A DNA stretch of 64,000 bases. Source: Pirellulales bacterium (GTDB lineage Bacteria > Planctomycetota > Planctomycetia > Pirellulales > JAEUIK01). Every line of letters begins with the position of its first letter. The stretch's first letter is position 1. Below the pieces are notes generated by a model. That model was given only the letters and a program-made list of their open reading frames with translations. It ran no database searches and was not told the origin of the DNA. Shown here one piece after another: positions 55,759 through 64,000 of this stretch. A program made the translations under genes and the position numbers. The stretch lies in assembly GCA_019694435.1 (NCBI GenBank), contig JAIBBZ010000010.1:1-64000 (forward strand), in the 5' to 3' direction.

Positions 55759-56964
55759 ATGGCGTGCGTTTCGTTCGACGGGGTTTCTCGCGTCTTTGCC
55801 AACGGTACCGTGGCGGTCGATCGTTTGACGCTCGACGTACAAGACCAGGAGCTGCTGGTCCTCGTCGGTCCTAGCGGGTGCGGCAAGACCACTTCCCTGC
55901 GGCTGGTCGCCGGACTGGAAGAGTCGAACCAAGGCACGATTCGCATCGGCGGCCGCGTCGTCAACGACGTGCTGCCCAAGGATCGCGACGTGGCGATGGT
56001 GTTTCAGAACTATGCCCTCTATCCCCACATGTCGGTCTATCAAAACCTGGCCTTCGGACTCGAACTGCGCCAGGGGCCAGGCTATTTGAGGCGCGTCGGC
56101 GGCTGGCTCCTGGGTGGCAAGCTGGGTAAAGACGTCGCCGAACGCCGCCGGTGCATCGAAGCCCGTGTCCGCCGGGTGGCCGAGCTGCTCGACCTGGGTG
56201 CACTGCTCGAACGGCGCCCCGCGCAACTTTCGGGTGGGCAGCGGCAACGTGTCGCACTCGGCCGGGCCCTGGTGCGGGAGCCGGCCGTGTACCTGCTGGA
56301 CGAACCGCTCTCGAACCTCGATGCCCGTTTACGGGTCGAGATGCGCCGCGAGATCCGCGCGCTGCAGCGGAGGCTGGCCACCACGATGATCTACGTGACT
56401 CACGATCAGATCGAGGCCATGACCCTGGGCGACCGGATCGCCCTGATGCACCAAGGGCGCCTGCAGCAGCTCGGCGCGCCTTTGGATCTTTATGACCGAC
56501 CCTGTAATCGGTTCGTAGCGGGCTTCTTGGGGACGCCTCCCATGAACTTCGTGATGGGCACGCTGGCGCCGGCAGAAGCGGGGCTCGAGTTTCGCACGCC
56601 CGGGCTGCGAGTTCCGGTCGACAGCAAGGGCCTGGAAGCGGTACAAAGGAGGCTTGGCCGCGAGCTTGTGCTAGGTGTCCGTCCCGAGGCCGTTTGGCTG
56701 GGGGCCGACCCGCTGGCGAGCTCCGGGGTTTCCGCCACCGGCAGAATCGCCACGGTGGAGCCCTTGGGGGACGCGACGGTCGTGCACCTCACGGTGCTGG
56801 CACCGCCGGGCGAGCCGGATGCCGCGACAACGCTAGTGGCCAAACGGGAGGCTCGACTGAGCGTCGCCCCGGGCGACGTGCTCCAGTTCGGCTTCGCGAC
56901 GAGTGCGGCTCATTGGTTCGACGCGGTGACGGGCGACAGTTTGCTCTGGCCTCCGGCCAGTTGA
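55759..56964 (+). CDS. ABC transporter ATP-binding protein, MalK/UgpC type
   Basis: 401 residues from the ATG at 55759. It has Walker A GPSGCGKTT (37-45), Q-loop Gln83, signature LSGGQRQRVALGRAL (157-171), Walker B VYLLDEP (177-183) and H-loop His215. The C-terminal about 160 residues form the TOBE/OB regulatory domain of carbohydrate-importer ATPases. About 20 extra residues (104-132, RQGPGYLRRVGGWLLGGKLG) lie between the Q-loop and the signature, which is not usual. No permease or binding protein is adjacent. It probably serves a sugar importer encoded elsewhere. Confidence 0.9.
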   Translation: MACVSFDGVSRVFANGTVAVDRLTLDVQDQELLVLVGPSGCGKTTSLRLVAGLEESNQGTIRIGGRVVNDVLPKDRDVAMVFQNYALYPHMSVYQNLAFGLELRQGPGYLRRVGGWLLGGKLGKDVAERRRCIEARVRRVAELLDLGALLERRPAQLSGGQRQRVALGRALVREPAVYLLDEPLSNLDARLRVEMRREIRALQRRLATTMIYVTHDQIEAMTLGDRIALMHQGRLQQLGAPLDLYDRPCNRFVAGFLGTPPMNFVMGTLAPAEAGLEFRTPGLRVPVDSKGLEAVQRRLGRELVLGVRPEAVWLGADPLASSGVSATGRIATVEPLGDATVVHLTVLAPPGEPDAATTLVAKREARLSVAPGDVLQFGFATSAAHWFDAVTGDSLLWPPAS

Positions 56965-57269
56965 AGCAGACGCGTCCGCCAAACATCGAACGATGGCCGC
57001 CCCGACGCGCAGCGCCGGCTGGCCCCACAACCTGGGATTTGAGCAGCCGGGGAACGGTCCTGCCGGTGGCCGCACGATGTGTGGCCGTCGGATAGGGAAC
57101 GTTGCCTTTTTTGTTTTGAGGGAGACTGCAGCACGCAAACCAGCGGGCCGCGATCGCGTGGCGACGGCGGCGGCGCTAGGGTTTGCGGAACACAACTCGG
57201 ACAACCTGGACAATTCGGACAACTCGAACCCGGAACCCCGGCCGCACACCGGGGTGGAAACGCACAACC
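56965..57269 (+). other. nusA leader with hairpin and GGACAA-type repeats
   Basis: 305 bp without a gene. It contains a hairpin GGCCGCAC-GAT-GTGTGGCC (57068-57086), a T-rich run at 57107-57116 and a row of imperfect 9-10-nt repeats with GGACAA cores at about 57194-57232, 40 nt before the nusA start. The hairpin plus T run could form a weak terminator for the ABC ATPase gene or a leader element for nusA. Confidence 0.45.
57194..57232 (+). repeat. imperfect GGACAA repeats in the nusA leader
   Basis: Four related units (CTCGGACAAC, CTGGACAAT, TCGGACAAC, TCGAAC) follow each other with a 9-10 nt period. They lie 38-76 nt before the nusA ATG. They may be single-stranded binding sites for an RNA-binding protein, or a simple microsatellite. 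Confidence 0.5.
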
Positions 57270-58625
57270 ATGAACGCCAGTGAAATTCTGCGGCTGGTCG
57301 ACTCGATCCATCGCGACAAGAACATCGACAAGGAAATTGTCTTCGAAGGCATCGAGGCGGCGCTCGTGTCGGCCGCCAAGAAACACTACGGCGAAGAAGA
57401 CGAGATCATCGTCAAAATCGACCGCACCGACGGTTCGATCACCAGCTCGCGCAACGGCGAAGCGCTCGACCCAGAAGAAACCGTCGGCCGCATCGGCGCG
57501 CAGACCGCCAAGCAGGTGATGATCCAAAAGATTCGCGAGGCCGAACGCGACGCGCTCTACGACGAATACGACGCGATGAAGGGCCAGTTGGTCAACGGCG
57601 TCGTCCAACGGTTCGAAGGCGGCGTCGCCACGGTCCAATTGACCAACGTCGAAGCACTGCTGCCGCGCAGCGAGCAGATTCCTGGCGAATCGTATCACGC
57701 CAACGAACGCGTCCGGGCCGTGGTCTGCGAGGTCCGCAAGCAGGGCACCCGGGTCAAGGTGATCCTGAGCCGCACGCGCGCCGACCTGGTCCGCCGGTTG
57801 TTCGAGCAGGAGATTCCGGAAATCAGCGACGGCGTGATCGAGATCCGCGCCATGGCTCGCGAGCCCGGCTATCGGACCAAGGTGGCGGTCAGCTCGAGTG
57901 ATCAGCGGGTCGATTGCGTTGGCGCCTGCGTGGGCGTGCGCGGCAATCGCATCAAGAACATCGTCGAAGAACTGGGCGGCGAGCGCATCGATATCGTCCG
58001 CTGGAGCGACGATATGCAAACGCTGATCCCCAATGCCCTCCAGCCGGCCGAGGTCGACGAGGTAATCCTGTGCCAGATGCTCGGCCGGGCCATTGTGCTT
58101 GTGCGCGAGGACCAGCTATCACTGGCCATCGGCCGCCGCGGCCAGAATGTCCGGCTGGCGAGCAAGCTCTGCGGCTGGGACATCGAGATCATGACCCGCG
58201 AGGAGCTGGACGAGCAGATCGAACGGGCCGTGGCCGGTTTCTGTTCGATCGAGGGGGTCGAAGAGAGTTTGAGCGAGAGGCTGGTGGGCGAAGGCTTTTT
58301 GACCTACGATGATCTGTCCGTCATTGAGCCCGACGCCCTGATGGAAATGGGTGATTTGACGGAAGAGCAGGTCAACCACATCGTCGCCCAGGCCGAGGCG
58401 AAAGCCGCCGAGGCCGAGGCCGCCGCTGCCGATCAGCGCCGCCGCCAACGCGAGCAAGAGCGTGCCGCCGGCGAAGCGGAGGCAGCCGCCGTGGCCGAAC
58501 CCGTCGCCGAGGCGGAAGGCGACGGGGAGACCGCCGCCGAAGCCCCGGCTGAGTCGGCAGAGGTTTCCGAATCGTCGGAAGGCGCAGACACGGCCGGAAC
58601 GGGGGAAGTGGCGACCGACGCGTGA
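57270..58625 (+). CDS. nusA: transcription termination/antitermination factor NusA
   Basis: 451 residues from the ATG at 57270. The NTD ([40 protein letters not shown]) is followed by the S1 domain ([20 protein letters not shown], about 110-180) and two KH domains with [21 protein letters not shown] and the second KH signature [15 protein letters not shown] helix-hairpin region (about 320-370) precedes a 75-residue Ala/Glu/acidic tail ([40 protein letters not shown]). It binds RNA polymerase and modulates pausing. It heads nusA-infB-rbfA; no rimP precedes it. Confidence 0.96.
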   Translation: MNASEILRLVDSIHRDKNIDKEIVFEGIEAALVSAAKKHYGEEDEIIVKIDRTDGSITSSRNGEALDPEETVGRIGAQTAKQVMIQKIREAERDALYDEYDAMKGQLVNGVVQRFEGGVATVQLTNVEALLPRSEQIPGESYHANERVRAVVCEVRKQGTRVKVILSRTRADLVRRLFEQEIPEISDGVIEIRAMAREPGYRTKVAVSSSDQRVDCVGACVGVRGNRIKNIVEELGGERIDIVRWSDDMQTLIPNALQPAEVDEVILCQMLGRAIVLVREDQLSLAIGRRGQNVRLASKLCGWDIEIMTREELDEQIERAVAGFCSIEGVEESLSERLVGEGFLTYDDLSVIEPDALMEMGDLTEEQVNHIVAQAEAKAAEAEAAAADQRRRQREQERAAGEAEAAAVAEPVAEAEGDGETAAEAPAESAEVSESSEGADTAGTGEVATDA

Positions 58626-58936
58626 GTCGGCTCGATGACTGAGTAGATCGTCGGCGCATGGCCGGGACCGTTCGAGACCCCGACCCAACGCGTGTCCGAC
58701 GGTCCTACCGAGTGGCGAGTTGGCACTGGTTGGCCCTGTGACCTGCGGCATTGGCCGCGGCACGGGCAGCCGACTGGCGACATGAACGCTTGCGTGACCG
58801 TGGCCTCTGGGCGCACGGCCAGGCAAGGCGGGCATCCAACAGGAGACGCGGAATGAAGTGGTAATTGCGCAAGACGGTTTCCGGAACCGGGGTGCGTACG
58901 AACCCACGGCCGGAACACCTGACGGGAGAATGACCT
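58626..58936 (+). other. 311-bp gap between nusA and infB
   Basis: No gene seen. In many bacteria this position holds ylxR and a L7Ae-type gene; no such frame could be supported here. The ribosome site GGGAGAA lies 7 nt before the infB TTG start. Composition resembles the flanking genes. Confidence 0.4.
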
Positions 58937-61567
58937 TTGGCATTGCGGATCTATTCGCTCGCAAAAGAGCTGAAAATCGACAGCAAAGAGCTCGTCGACA
59001 TCTGCGCGAAGGCGGGTGTCACGGGCAAGGGGTCGGCGCTGGCGAGCCTGACGGACGAAGAAGTCGTCAAGCTCAAGGCCTACCTGGCCGGTGGCGCAGC
59101 GCGCCATGCTCCTCCCAAGCCGGCTGCGCCTGCGGCCCCCGCGCCGCCGAGCGCTCCGCTCGCTCCGCAGCCCCCGTCGCGCGATGCCATGCGGCGCGAA
59201 GATTACGTCGCCCCGACTGGTGCGAGCGGACGCCCGCCGGTCATGCCGCCCCGCACCGAACGTCCGGCCGGCGACCAGCGGCGCAAGCCCCCGGCCGGCG
59301 ATGCTCCGCCGAAATCGGCCCCGGCGATCAAACTGGCGCCGTTGCCGCCTTCGCAGCAACCCGTTGCGCCGGCCGCCAGTAGCGAGCCGGCCCCGCAGAA
59401 GCCCGACATCAAATTGCCGCCCGACGCGATTCGGGCAAGCAAGCTCGGCAGCAAGCCGCTGCAGGAGCACATGCGTAAGCACGAGGCCCGGCGGCGCGAC
59501 GCCGAGACCACCTCACCGCCATCGGCCACGCCTTCGCCCCCGGGAGGGCCGCGCGGTCCACAGCCCGCCACGCCGCCGCTCGACCTGACTCCGGGGCGTG
59601 AACGTCGCCGCACCGGCGGCCCCAAAGAAGTCGCGGCCACGGGCGAAGCCGTTGATCTCGGTGGGCGCGAGTTGCGTCAACTCAAGCGCAAGCGAGCCCA
59701 GACCGACCGCCCCCGCCCCGAGGACGAAGGGGACAGCGGACCCTCACGGCGGATCACCCGGCAGCGACGCGGGGGCTCGACTTCGCTCGCGCCGCACAAA
59801 GGCAAGGTGACCATCGAACTGCCCTGCACGGTGCGCAGCCTGTGCGAGACGGCAGGCATCCCGGCGCGGATGGTGCTCGGCAAGCTCCTGGCGCTCGGCA
59901 AGATGGGCAACATCAACGCCGAGATGGACGCCGAAACATTGGAATTCCTCGGCATCGAGCTGGGCATCGAGCTCGAAGTGAAGCGCCCGCTCAGCATCGA
60001 GGACCAGGTGCTCACGTCGCTCGAGCAGCAGGAAGACAGCGCCGAGACGCTCGAACCTCGTCCGCCGATCGTGACTTTCCTGGGCCACGTCGACCACGGC
60101 AAGACCTCGCTCTTGGACCGGATCATCGGGACCAACGTCGTCAGCGGCGAAAGCGGCGGCATTACCCAGCACATCCGCGCCTATCGCGTCGAAAACAACG
60201 GCCGCCCGATTGCCTTCGTCGATACGCCCGGCCACGAGGCGTTTACCGAGATGCGGGCCCGCGGCGCCAACGTCACCGACGTCGCCGTGCTCGTCGTGGC
60301 GGCCGACGACGGCATCATGCCGCAGACCGAAGAGGCGATCAGCCATGCCCGTGCCGCCGGCGTGCCGCTGGTCGTGGCGCTCAACAAGATCGACTTGCCG
60401 GGCATCAACATCAATCGCATCTACGAACAGCTCGCGGCCAACGATTTGCTGCCGAGTGAATGGGGCGGCGAAACCGAAGTCTGCAAATGTAGCGCACTGA
60501 CCGGCCAAGGCGTGGACACGCTGCTCGAAACGATCCTCACGCTGGCCGAGTTGCACGACTATCGCGCCAATCCGCATCGGCAGGCGCTGGGCACCTGCCT
60601 CGAGTCCGAGCTGCACGAGGAGCGCGGCGTCATGGCCAAGCTGATCGTGCAGAAAGGCACCCTGCACGTGGGCGACGTCATCGTCTGCGGCGCCGCGCAC
60701 GGCCGCGTCAAGGCCATGTACGACACGCTCGACGGCCGCAAGACCTATCAAGAAGTGGGGCCCTCGACGCCCGTCAACGTGACCGGGCTCGACATCGCCC
60801 CGGGCGCCGGCGAGCACTTCTATGTGCTCGACGACATCACCCAGGCCCGCGAGATCGCCGAGCAGCGTGCGGCCCAAAGCCGCAAGGTCGCGCTGGGCGG
60901 CGGGCGCACGCACATCACCCTCGAAAACCTGCTCGACCATATCGGCACCGATACGCCAACCTTGAACTTGATCCTGCGGGCCGATACCCGCGGTTCGATC
61001 GAGGCGATTCAAAAGGAGCTATTGAAGCTCTCGCATCCCGAGGTGCAGGTGAAAGTGCTGCAGGCCACGGTCGGCGGGATTACCGAGGCCGACGTCTACC
61101 TGGCCGATGCCTCGGACGCGGTGATCATCGGTTTCAACGTCGTGCCCGACGAAAAGGCCCGCGCCATGGCCGATCAGCGGCGGGTGCAGATTCGCCGCTA
61201 CGACATCATCTACAAGTTGGCCGAGGACTTGAAAGCCGCCTTGGAAGGCATGCTCAAGCCCGAAGAGCGCGAGACGGAGTTGGGCCGGGCGCTGGTGCTG
61301 AGGCTGTTCACGATCAGCCGCGTGGGCACCGTGGCGGGCTGCCGGGTGTTGTCGGGCACCATCGAGCGCAATTGCCGGATCCGCTTGATCCGCGAGAACC
61401 GCGTCATCGGCGACTATGGCTTGGGCTCGTTGCGCCGCGAAAAGGACGATGCCAAAGAAGTCCGTGAGGGGTTCGAGTGCGGCATCCGCCTGGCGAACTA
61501 CAACGACCTCAAGGAAGGCGACGTGCTCGAAGCCTACAAGATCGAGGAAGTTGCCCGCACGCTGTAA
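58937..61567 (+). CDS. infB: translation initiation factor IF-2
   Basis: 876 residues from a TTG start with GGGAGAA upstream. The N-terminal helical domain ([20 protein letters not shown]) is followed by a long Pro/Ala-rich linker (about 55-240) and the GTPase core: G1 GHVDHGKTS (near 383-391), G3 DTPGHEAF, G4 NKID, then the beta-barrel domains and the fMet-tRNA-binding C2 domain ending [12 protein letters not shown]. It places initiator tRNA on the 30S subunit. It is followed 43 bp later by rbfA. All G-motifs are intact. Confidence 0.97.
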   Translation: MALRIYSLAKELKIDSKELVDICAKAGVTGKGSALASLTDEEVVKLKAYLAGGAARHAPPKPAAPAAPAPPSAPLAPQPPSRDAMRREDYVAPTGASGRPPVMPPRTERPAGDQRRKPPAGDAPPKSAPAIKLAPLPPSQQPVAPAASSEPAPQKPDIKLPPDAIRASKLGSKPLQEHMRKHEARRRDAETTSPPSATPSPPGGPRGPQPATPPLDLTPGRERRRTGGPKEVAATGEAVDLGGRELRQLKRKRAQTDRPRPEDEGDSGPSRRITRQRRGGSTSLAPHKGKVTIELPCTVRSLCETAGIPARMVLGKLLALGKMGNINAEMDAETLEFLGIELGIELEVKRPLSIEDQVLTSLEQQEDSAETLEPRPPIVTFLGHVDHGKTSLLDRIIGTNVVSGESGGITQHIRAYRVENNGRPIAFVDTPGHEAFTEMRARGANVTDVAVLVVAADDGIMPQTEEAISHARAAGVPLVVALNKIDLPGININRIYEQLAANDLLPSEWGGETEVCKCSALTGQGVDTLLETILTLAELHDYRANPHRQALGTCLESELHEERGVMAKLIVQKGTLHVGDVIVCGAAHGRVKAMYDTLDGRKTYQEVGPSTPVNVTGLDIAPGAGEHFYVLDDITQAREIAEQRAAQSRKVALGGGRTHITLENLLDHIGTDTPTLNLILRADTRGSIEAIQKELLKLSHPEVQVKVLQATVGGITEADVYLADASDAVIIGFNVVPDEKARAMADQRRVQIRRYDIIYKLAEDLKAALEGMLKPEERETELGRALVLRLFTISRVGTVAGCRVLSGTIERNCRIRLIRENRVIGDYGLGSLRREKDDAKEVREGFECGIRLANYNDLKEGDVLEAYKIEEVARTL

Positions 61568-61609
61568 GCCGTGCCTGTCTGTTTCGCCCGTTATTTGCCG
61601 CGCTTGGTC

Positions 61610-62065
61610 ATGAGCTCTCGACGCGTCCTGAAAGTTGCCGAAGCGATTCGTGAGGTGGTCGGCATGGCCATCCTCACCGATTTGAACGATCCGCGCATTC
61701 AGGACGTCACGGTCACCTCCGTCGAGGTCGCGCCGGATTTGCGCAGCGCCAAGGTCAATGTGTCGGTCATGGGCGACACGACCAAGCAAGAGCTGAGCCT
61801 GCGCGGCCTGCAAAACGCTGCCGGCTATCTGCAAAGCAAGCTCAAGAACCGCATCGACACCCGGTATACGCCGCGGCTGCAGTTCGTGCTCGATCAGGGC
61901 GTCAAGCGCTCGATCGCCATGGCCAAGCTGCTGCGCGAGGTGCTCCCTCCGGACCATCCCGCCGCGGCCGAACTCGATCTCGCAGACCACGGCTCGCTGG
62001 CCGCGGATGAATTGCCCCCGCCGGCGCCGACCCCCGACGAAGAGCCGTCGGAACCGGCGTCGTAG
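61610..62065 (+). CDS. rbfA: 30S ribosome-binding factor A
   Basis: 151 residues from the ATG at 61610. The core (about 1-115) is RbfA: SSRRVLKVAEAIREVVGMAI, DPRIQDVTVTSVEVAPDLRS and AKVNVSVMG, LKNRIDTRYTPRLQFVLDQG. It aids 16S rRNA maturation in cold-sensitive 30S assembly. The last about 40 residues are an Asp/Glu/Pro tail (LPPPAPTPDEEPSEPAS), longer than in E. coli. Weak ribosome site, but the conserved start supports 61610. It is the third gene of the nusA unit. Confidence 0.94.
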   Translation: MSSRRVLKVAEAIREVVGMAILTDLNDPRIQDVTVTSVEVAPDLRSAKVNVSVMGDTTKQELSLRGLQNAAGYLQSKLKNRIDTRYTPRLQFVLDQGVKRSIAMAKLLREVLPPDHPAAAELDLADHGSLAADELPPPAPTPDEEPSEPAS

Positions 62066-62132
62066 TGCCTGGGAGTGCCTGCCGCTCCTGGATTACCGTT
62101 CGACTCCACCATCCGATTGACGATTTCGAAGC

Positions 62133-63131
62133 ATGCCCAACCTGAATCGCAACGCCTTGATCGCTCGGCTGCAGAAGGTGCTCCGCAAGCACTACAAGCC
62201 CTGGACGCCGACCGAACGCCCGACCCTCGAACAGCTCTTGTTCGCCTGTCTGCTCGAAGATGCTCCTTACGGCCCGGCCGAGCAATGCTTCGCGATGTTG
62301 CAGGAACAATTCTTCGACTGGAACGAGGTCCGCGTGAGCACGGTCAAGGAACTGGCCGAAGTGCTCAGCCCCTTGCCCGGGCCGGCCGAGGCCGCCGCTC
62401 GCCTGCGCCGCGCGCTGCAGCACGTCTTCGAGGCCACGTATACGTTCGAGCTCGACTCTCTGCGCAAGTTGAAGCTGTCGCAGAGCCAGCAAAAGCTCGA
62501 AAAGATGGACGGCGTCACGCGCTTCGGCGTCTCCTTTCTCACGCAGGTGGCCCTGGGCGGTCACGCGATTCCACTGGACCGCTCGACCTTGGCTGCCTTG
62601 TCGGTCGTCGGGCTGGCCGATCCCAAGGAAGTCGCCGCCGGTGCCGTGACCGGACTTGAACGCGCAATTCCCAAGAGCAAAGGCGTCGAGTTCGCGTCGT
62701 TGCTGCACCAGTTGGGCGCGGAATACGCAGTGAATCCTTACGCGCCGAGCCTGCACGAGATCCTGGTCGAGATCAATCCGGCAGCCAAGGACAATCTGCC
62801 GAAGCGTCCGACCAAGAAGCAGATCGCCGAGGCGCAGGCCGCGGCCAAGGCCGAACAGAAGAAAGCCGAAGAGGCCAAGCGGTTGGCCGCCGCCAAGGCC
62901 ATCGCCAAGAAGGTTGCCGCGGCCAAAGCAGCGCACGAGGAAGCGGCCGCCGCCAAGCGCACCCCTGTTCCCGAGAAGGCGCCCGCTCCCGCCACTCCCA
63001 AGGCGAAAGGTGACGGCAAGAAATCGGCGGCCAAGGCCAAAGCTGCTCCGGCGGCGAAGCCGGCCGCCAAGAAACCAGCCACCTCGGCCAAGAAGAGTAC
63101 CCCCAAAGTGGCATCGAAAAAGCCACGATAA
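62133..63131 (+). CDS. HhH-GPD (endonuclease III-like) domain fused to a histone-H1-like tail
   Basis: 332 residues. Residues about 1-215 resemble the HhH-GPD DNA glycosylase fold (LEQLLFACLLEDAPYGPAEQ, KMDGVTRFGVSFLTQVAL, HAIPLDRSTLAAL). The Asp of the PxD motif is kept (PLDRS) but the catalytic Lys of EndoIII is replaced by a hydrophobic residue, and no iron-sulfur cysteines are present. Residues about 225-332 are an Ala/Lys/Pro tail (PKAKGDGKKSAAKAKAAPAA, KPAAKKPATSAKKSTPK) like histone H1 or HU-fusion tails, which would bind DNA non-specifically. It might be a DNA-bound structural or damage-sensing protein. It follows rbfA by 67 bp and may be co-transcribed. Confidence 0.75.
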   Translation: MPNLNRNALIARLQKVLRKHYKPWTPTERPTLEQLLFACLLEDAPYGPAEQCFAMLQEQFFDWNEVRVSTVKELAEVLSPLPGPAEAAARLRRALQHVFEATYTFELDSLRKLKLSQSQQKLEKMDGVTRFGVSFLTQVALGGHAIPLDRSTLAALSVVGLADPKEVAAGAVTGLERAIPKSKGVEFASLLHQLGAEYAVNPYAPSLHEILVEINPAAKDNLPKRPTKKQIAEAQAAAKAEQKKAEEAKRLAAAKAIAKKVAAAKAAHEEAAAAKRTPVPEKAPAPATPKAKGDGKKSAAKAKAAPAAKPAAKKPATSAKKSTPKVASKKPR

Positions 63132-63375
63132 CTGCGTCCTTCTCGCGACTTACTCCGGCCAGGTCCGCCGGACGGCGAGCCCCGTCGCCAGGTCGGCGAT
63201 AGCCTGCGCCGCGAGCCGGCGATAGACTATCAACAGCCGTGGACGAGCTTGTGGATTGCCCCAAGTGCAATGCGCACCTTGGCTTCCGCTTGCCGGCTCG
63301 CGATTCCCGACGGCCCTCGACAGTCCGGGCACAACGTGCCCCTTCCGCCGGGCAGCTCCGGCTGAGGAACTCGAC

Positions 63376-64000
63376 GTGAACCGTTCTTTGCTGACCTCGG
63401 CAGTATTGCTGACCGGTTTCCTCGTGCTGCTCGGCGATTGGCTGCCGGCGCTGCGCGCTGAGGCGCCGGCTCCGGCCGCCGATCCGACCGACTCGAGGCC
63501 GCCCGCCGAACTCTCACGGCCACTGGCGACCGAAAAGCCGGTCAGCGAGGTCGTCACCGACGCAGCGGGCAATCCGCTCGAACCGCTCGATCCCAAACAG
63601 GTCGCGACGGAGGCCGATCGCGACCACCTCGAAGCCCTGAGTCTGTTTGCAGCCGCGCGCACCAAGCAGCAGCGCGAAGACCTGCCTGGTGCCTTGCGGC
63701 TATACCAACGCGCCCTGCGTTTCGACCCGGCGTCGGAAATGATTCTGCAGCAAATCGTCACGCTGGCCACCGAGCTCGAACGCATGGGCGAGGCGATCCG
63801 CTACGCGGTCAAGGCCGCCGACGTAACGCCCGAGGGCCCCGTCGTCTTGTTGAGAGCGCTGGCATTGCACCTGGCCGAACAGGGACAACCCGAGCGGGCC
63901 ATCGCGCTGTACGAGCGAGCGCTCGCTTCGCCCGATCTCGATCGAGAGTCGCCGGCCTACATCCTGCTGACGTCTGAGTTGGCACAGCTATACATGGCCC
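63376..64000 (+). CDS. exported TPR-repeat protein (C-terminus outside window)
   Basis: The frame starts at a GTG (63376) with GAGGAA 7 nt upstream and runs past the right edge with no stop, giving at least 208 residues. A signal peptide (NRSLLTSAVLLTGFLVLLGDWLPALRAE) precedes a short proline-rich spacer and TPR helices (ALSLFAAARTKQQREDLPGA, LRLYQRALRFDPASEMILQQ, AIRYAVKAADVTPEGPVVLL, AIALYERALASPDLD). It is probably a secreted or periplasmic scaffold. A small hairpin (GGGCAC-AAC-GTGCCC, 63327-63341) lies 35 nt before the start. Confidence 0.8.
   Translation, partial: MNRSLLTSAVLLTGFLVLLGDWLPALRAEAPAPAADPTDSRPPAELSRPLATEKPVSEVVTDAAGNPLEPLDPKQVATEADRDHLEALSLFAAARTKQQREDLPGALRLYQRALRFDPASEMILQQIVTLATELERMGEAIRYAVKAADVTPEGPVVLLRALALHLAEQGQPERAIALYERALASPDLDRESPAYILLTSELAQLYMA

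Overview
The window looks like a chromosomal segment of a high-GC planctomycete, most likely from the Pirellulales side of the phylum. This is inferred from gene content only: two DUF1501 proteins, a formylglycine sulfatase, PEP-CTERM proteins, proline/cysteine-rich exported proteins, a permease with the GPVFxRE N-terminus seen in planctomycetal ABC transporters, and many GTG/TTG starts. No 16S rRNA, tRNA, CRISPR array, insertion sequence, prophage or plasmid function was seen. About 49 protein genes are supported, two of them cut by the window edges.

Layout. 1-9.8 kb: a HEAT-like fragment, an exported esterase and a small winged-helix protein (all minus), then a tartrate/D-malate-type dehydrogenase, two tandem secreted sialidases with LamG and PEP-CTERM ends, a SYLF-domain protein and a LysR regulator. 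10-13.1 kb: malate synthase and isocitrate lyase (glyoxylate shunt), divergent from the LysR gene. 13.3-24 kb: sulfatase, TPR protein, a small conserved-looking protein, ABC-2 permease, SDR oxidoreductase, a 16-cysteine exported protein, a GAF-PP2C phosphatase and a proline-rich lipoprotein. 24-28.4 kb: superoxide dismutase, an isolated flagellin-like gene and a large HD-GYP-like/PAS/GGDEF protein. 28.7-36.6 kb: DUF1501 protein, a minus-strand set of membrane glycosyltransferase-like protein, methyltransferase and phosphodiesterase-fold enzyme, a membrane protein and an exported hydrolase. 36.7-46.4 kb: DUF486 protein, gltX, a PfkB kinase, thpR, recA, an HtrA-like protease and alaS. 46.5-50.6 kb: rpmF-fabD-fabG-acpP-fabF, the core of type II fatty acid synthesis. 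50.8-57 kb: a secretin-like exported protein, a second DUF1501 protein, a ketosynthase homologue without its catalytic cysteine, DUF1569 and a MalK-type ATPase. 57.2-64 kb: nusA-infB-rbfA, a HhH-GPD-like protein fused to a histone-H1-like tail, and a truncated TPR protein.

Together this is a mostly housekeeping region (translation, lipid synthesis, recombination, C2 metabolism) with planctomycete accessory genes for external glycan use and envelope structure. The most unusual items are the ketosynthase with Cys replaced by Glu, the HhH-GPD/H1-tail fusion, an intrinsic terminator in a gene-free leader at 1.8-2.3 kb, the GGDEF protein whose HD-GYP half has lost its signature residues, and the isolated flagellin-like gene.
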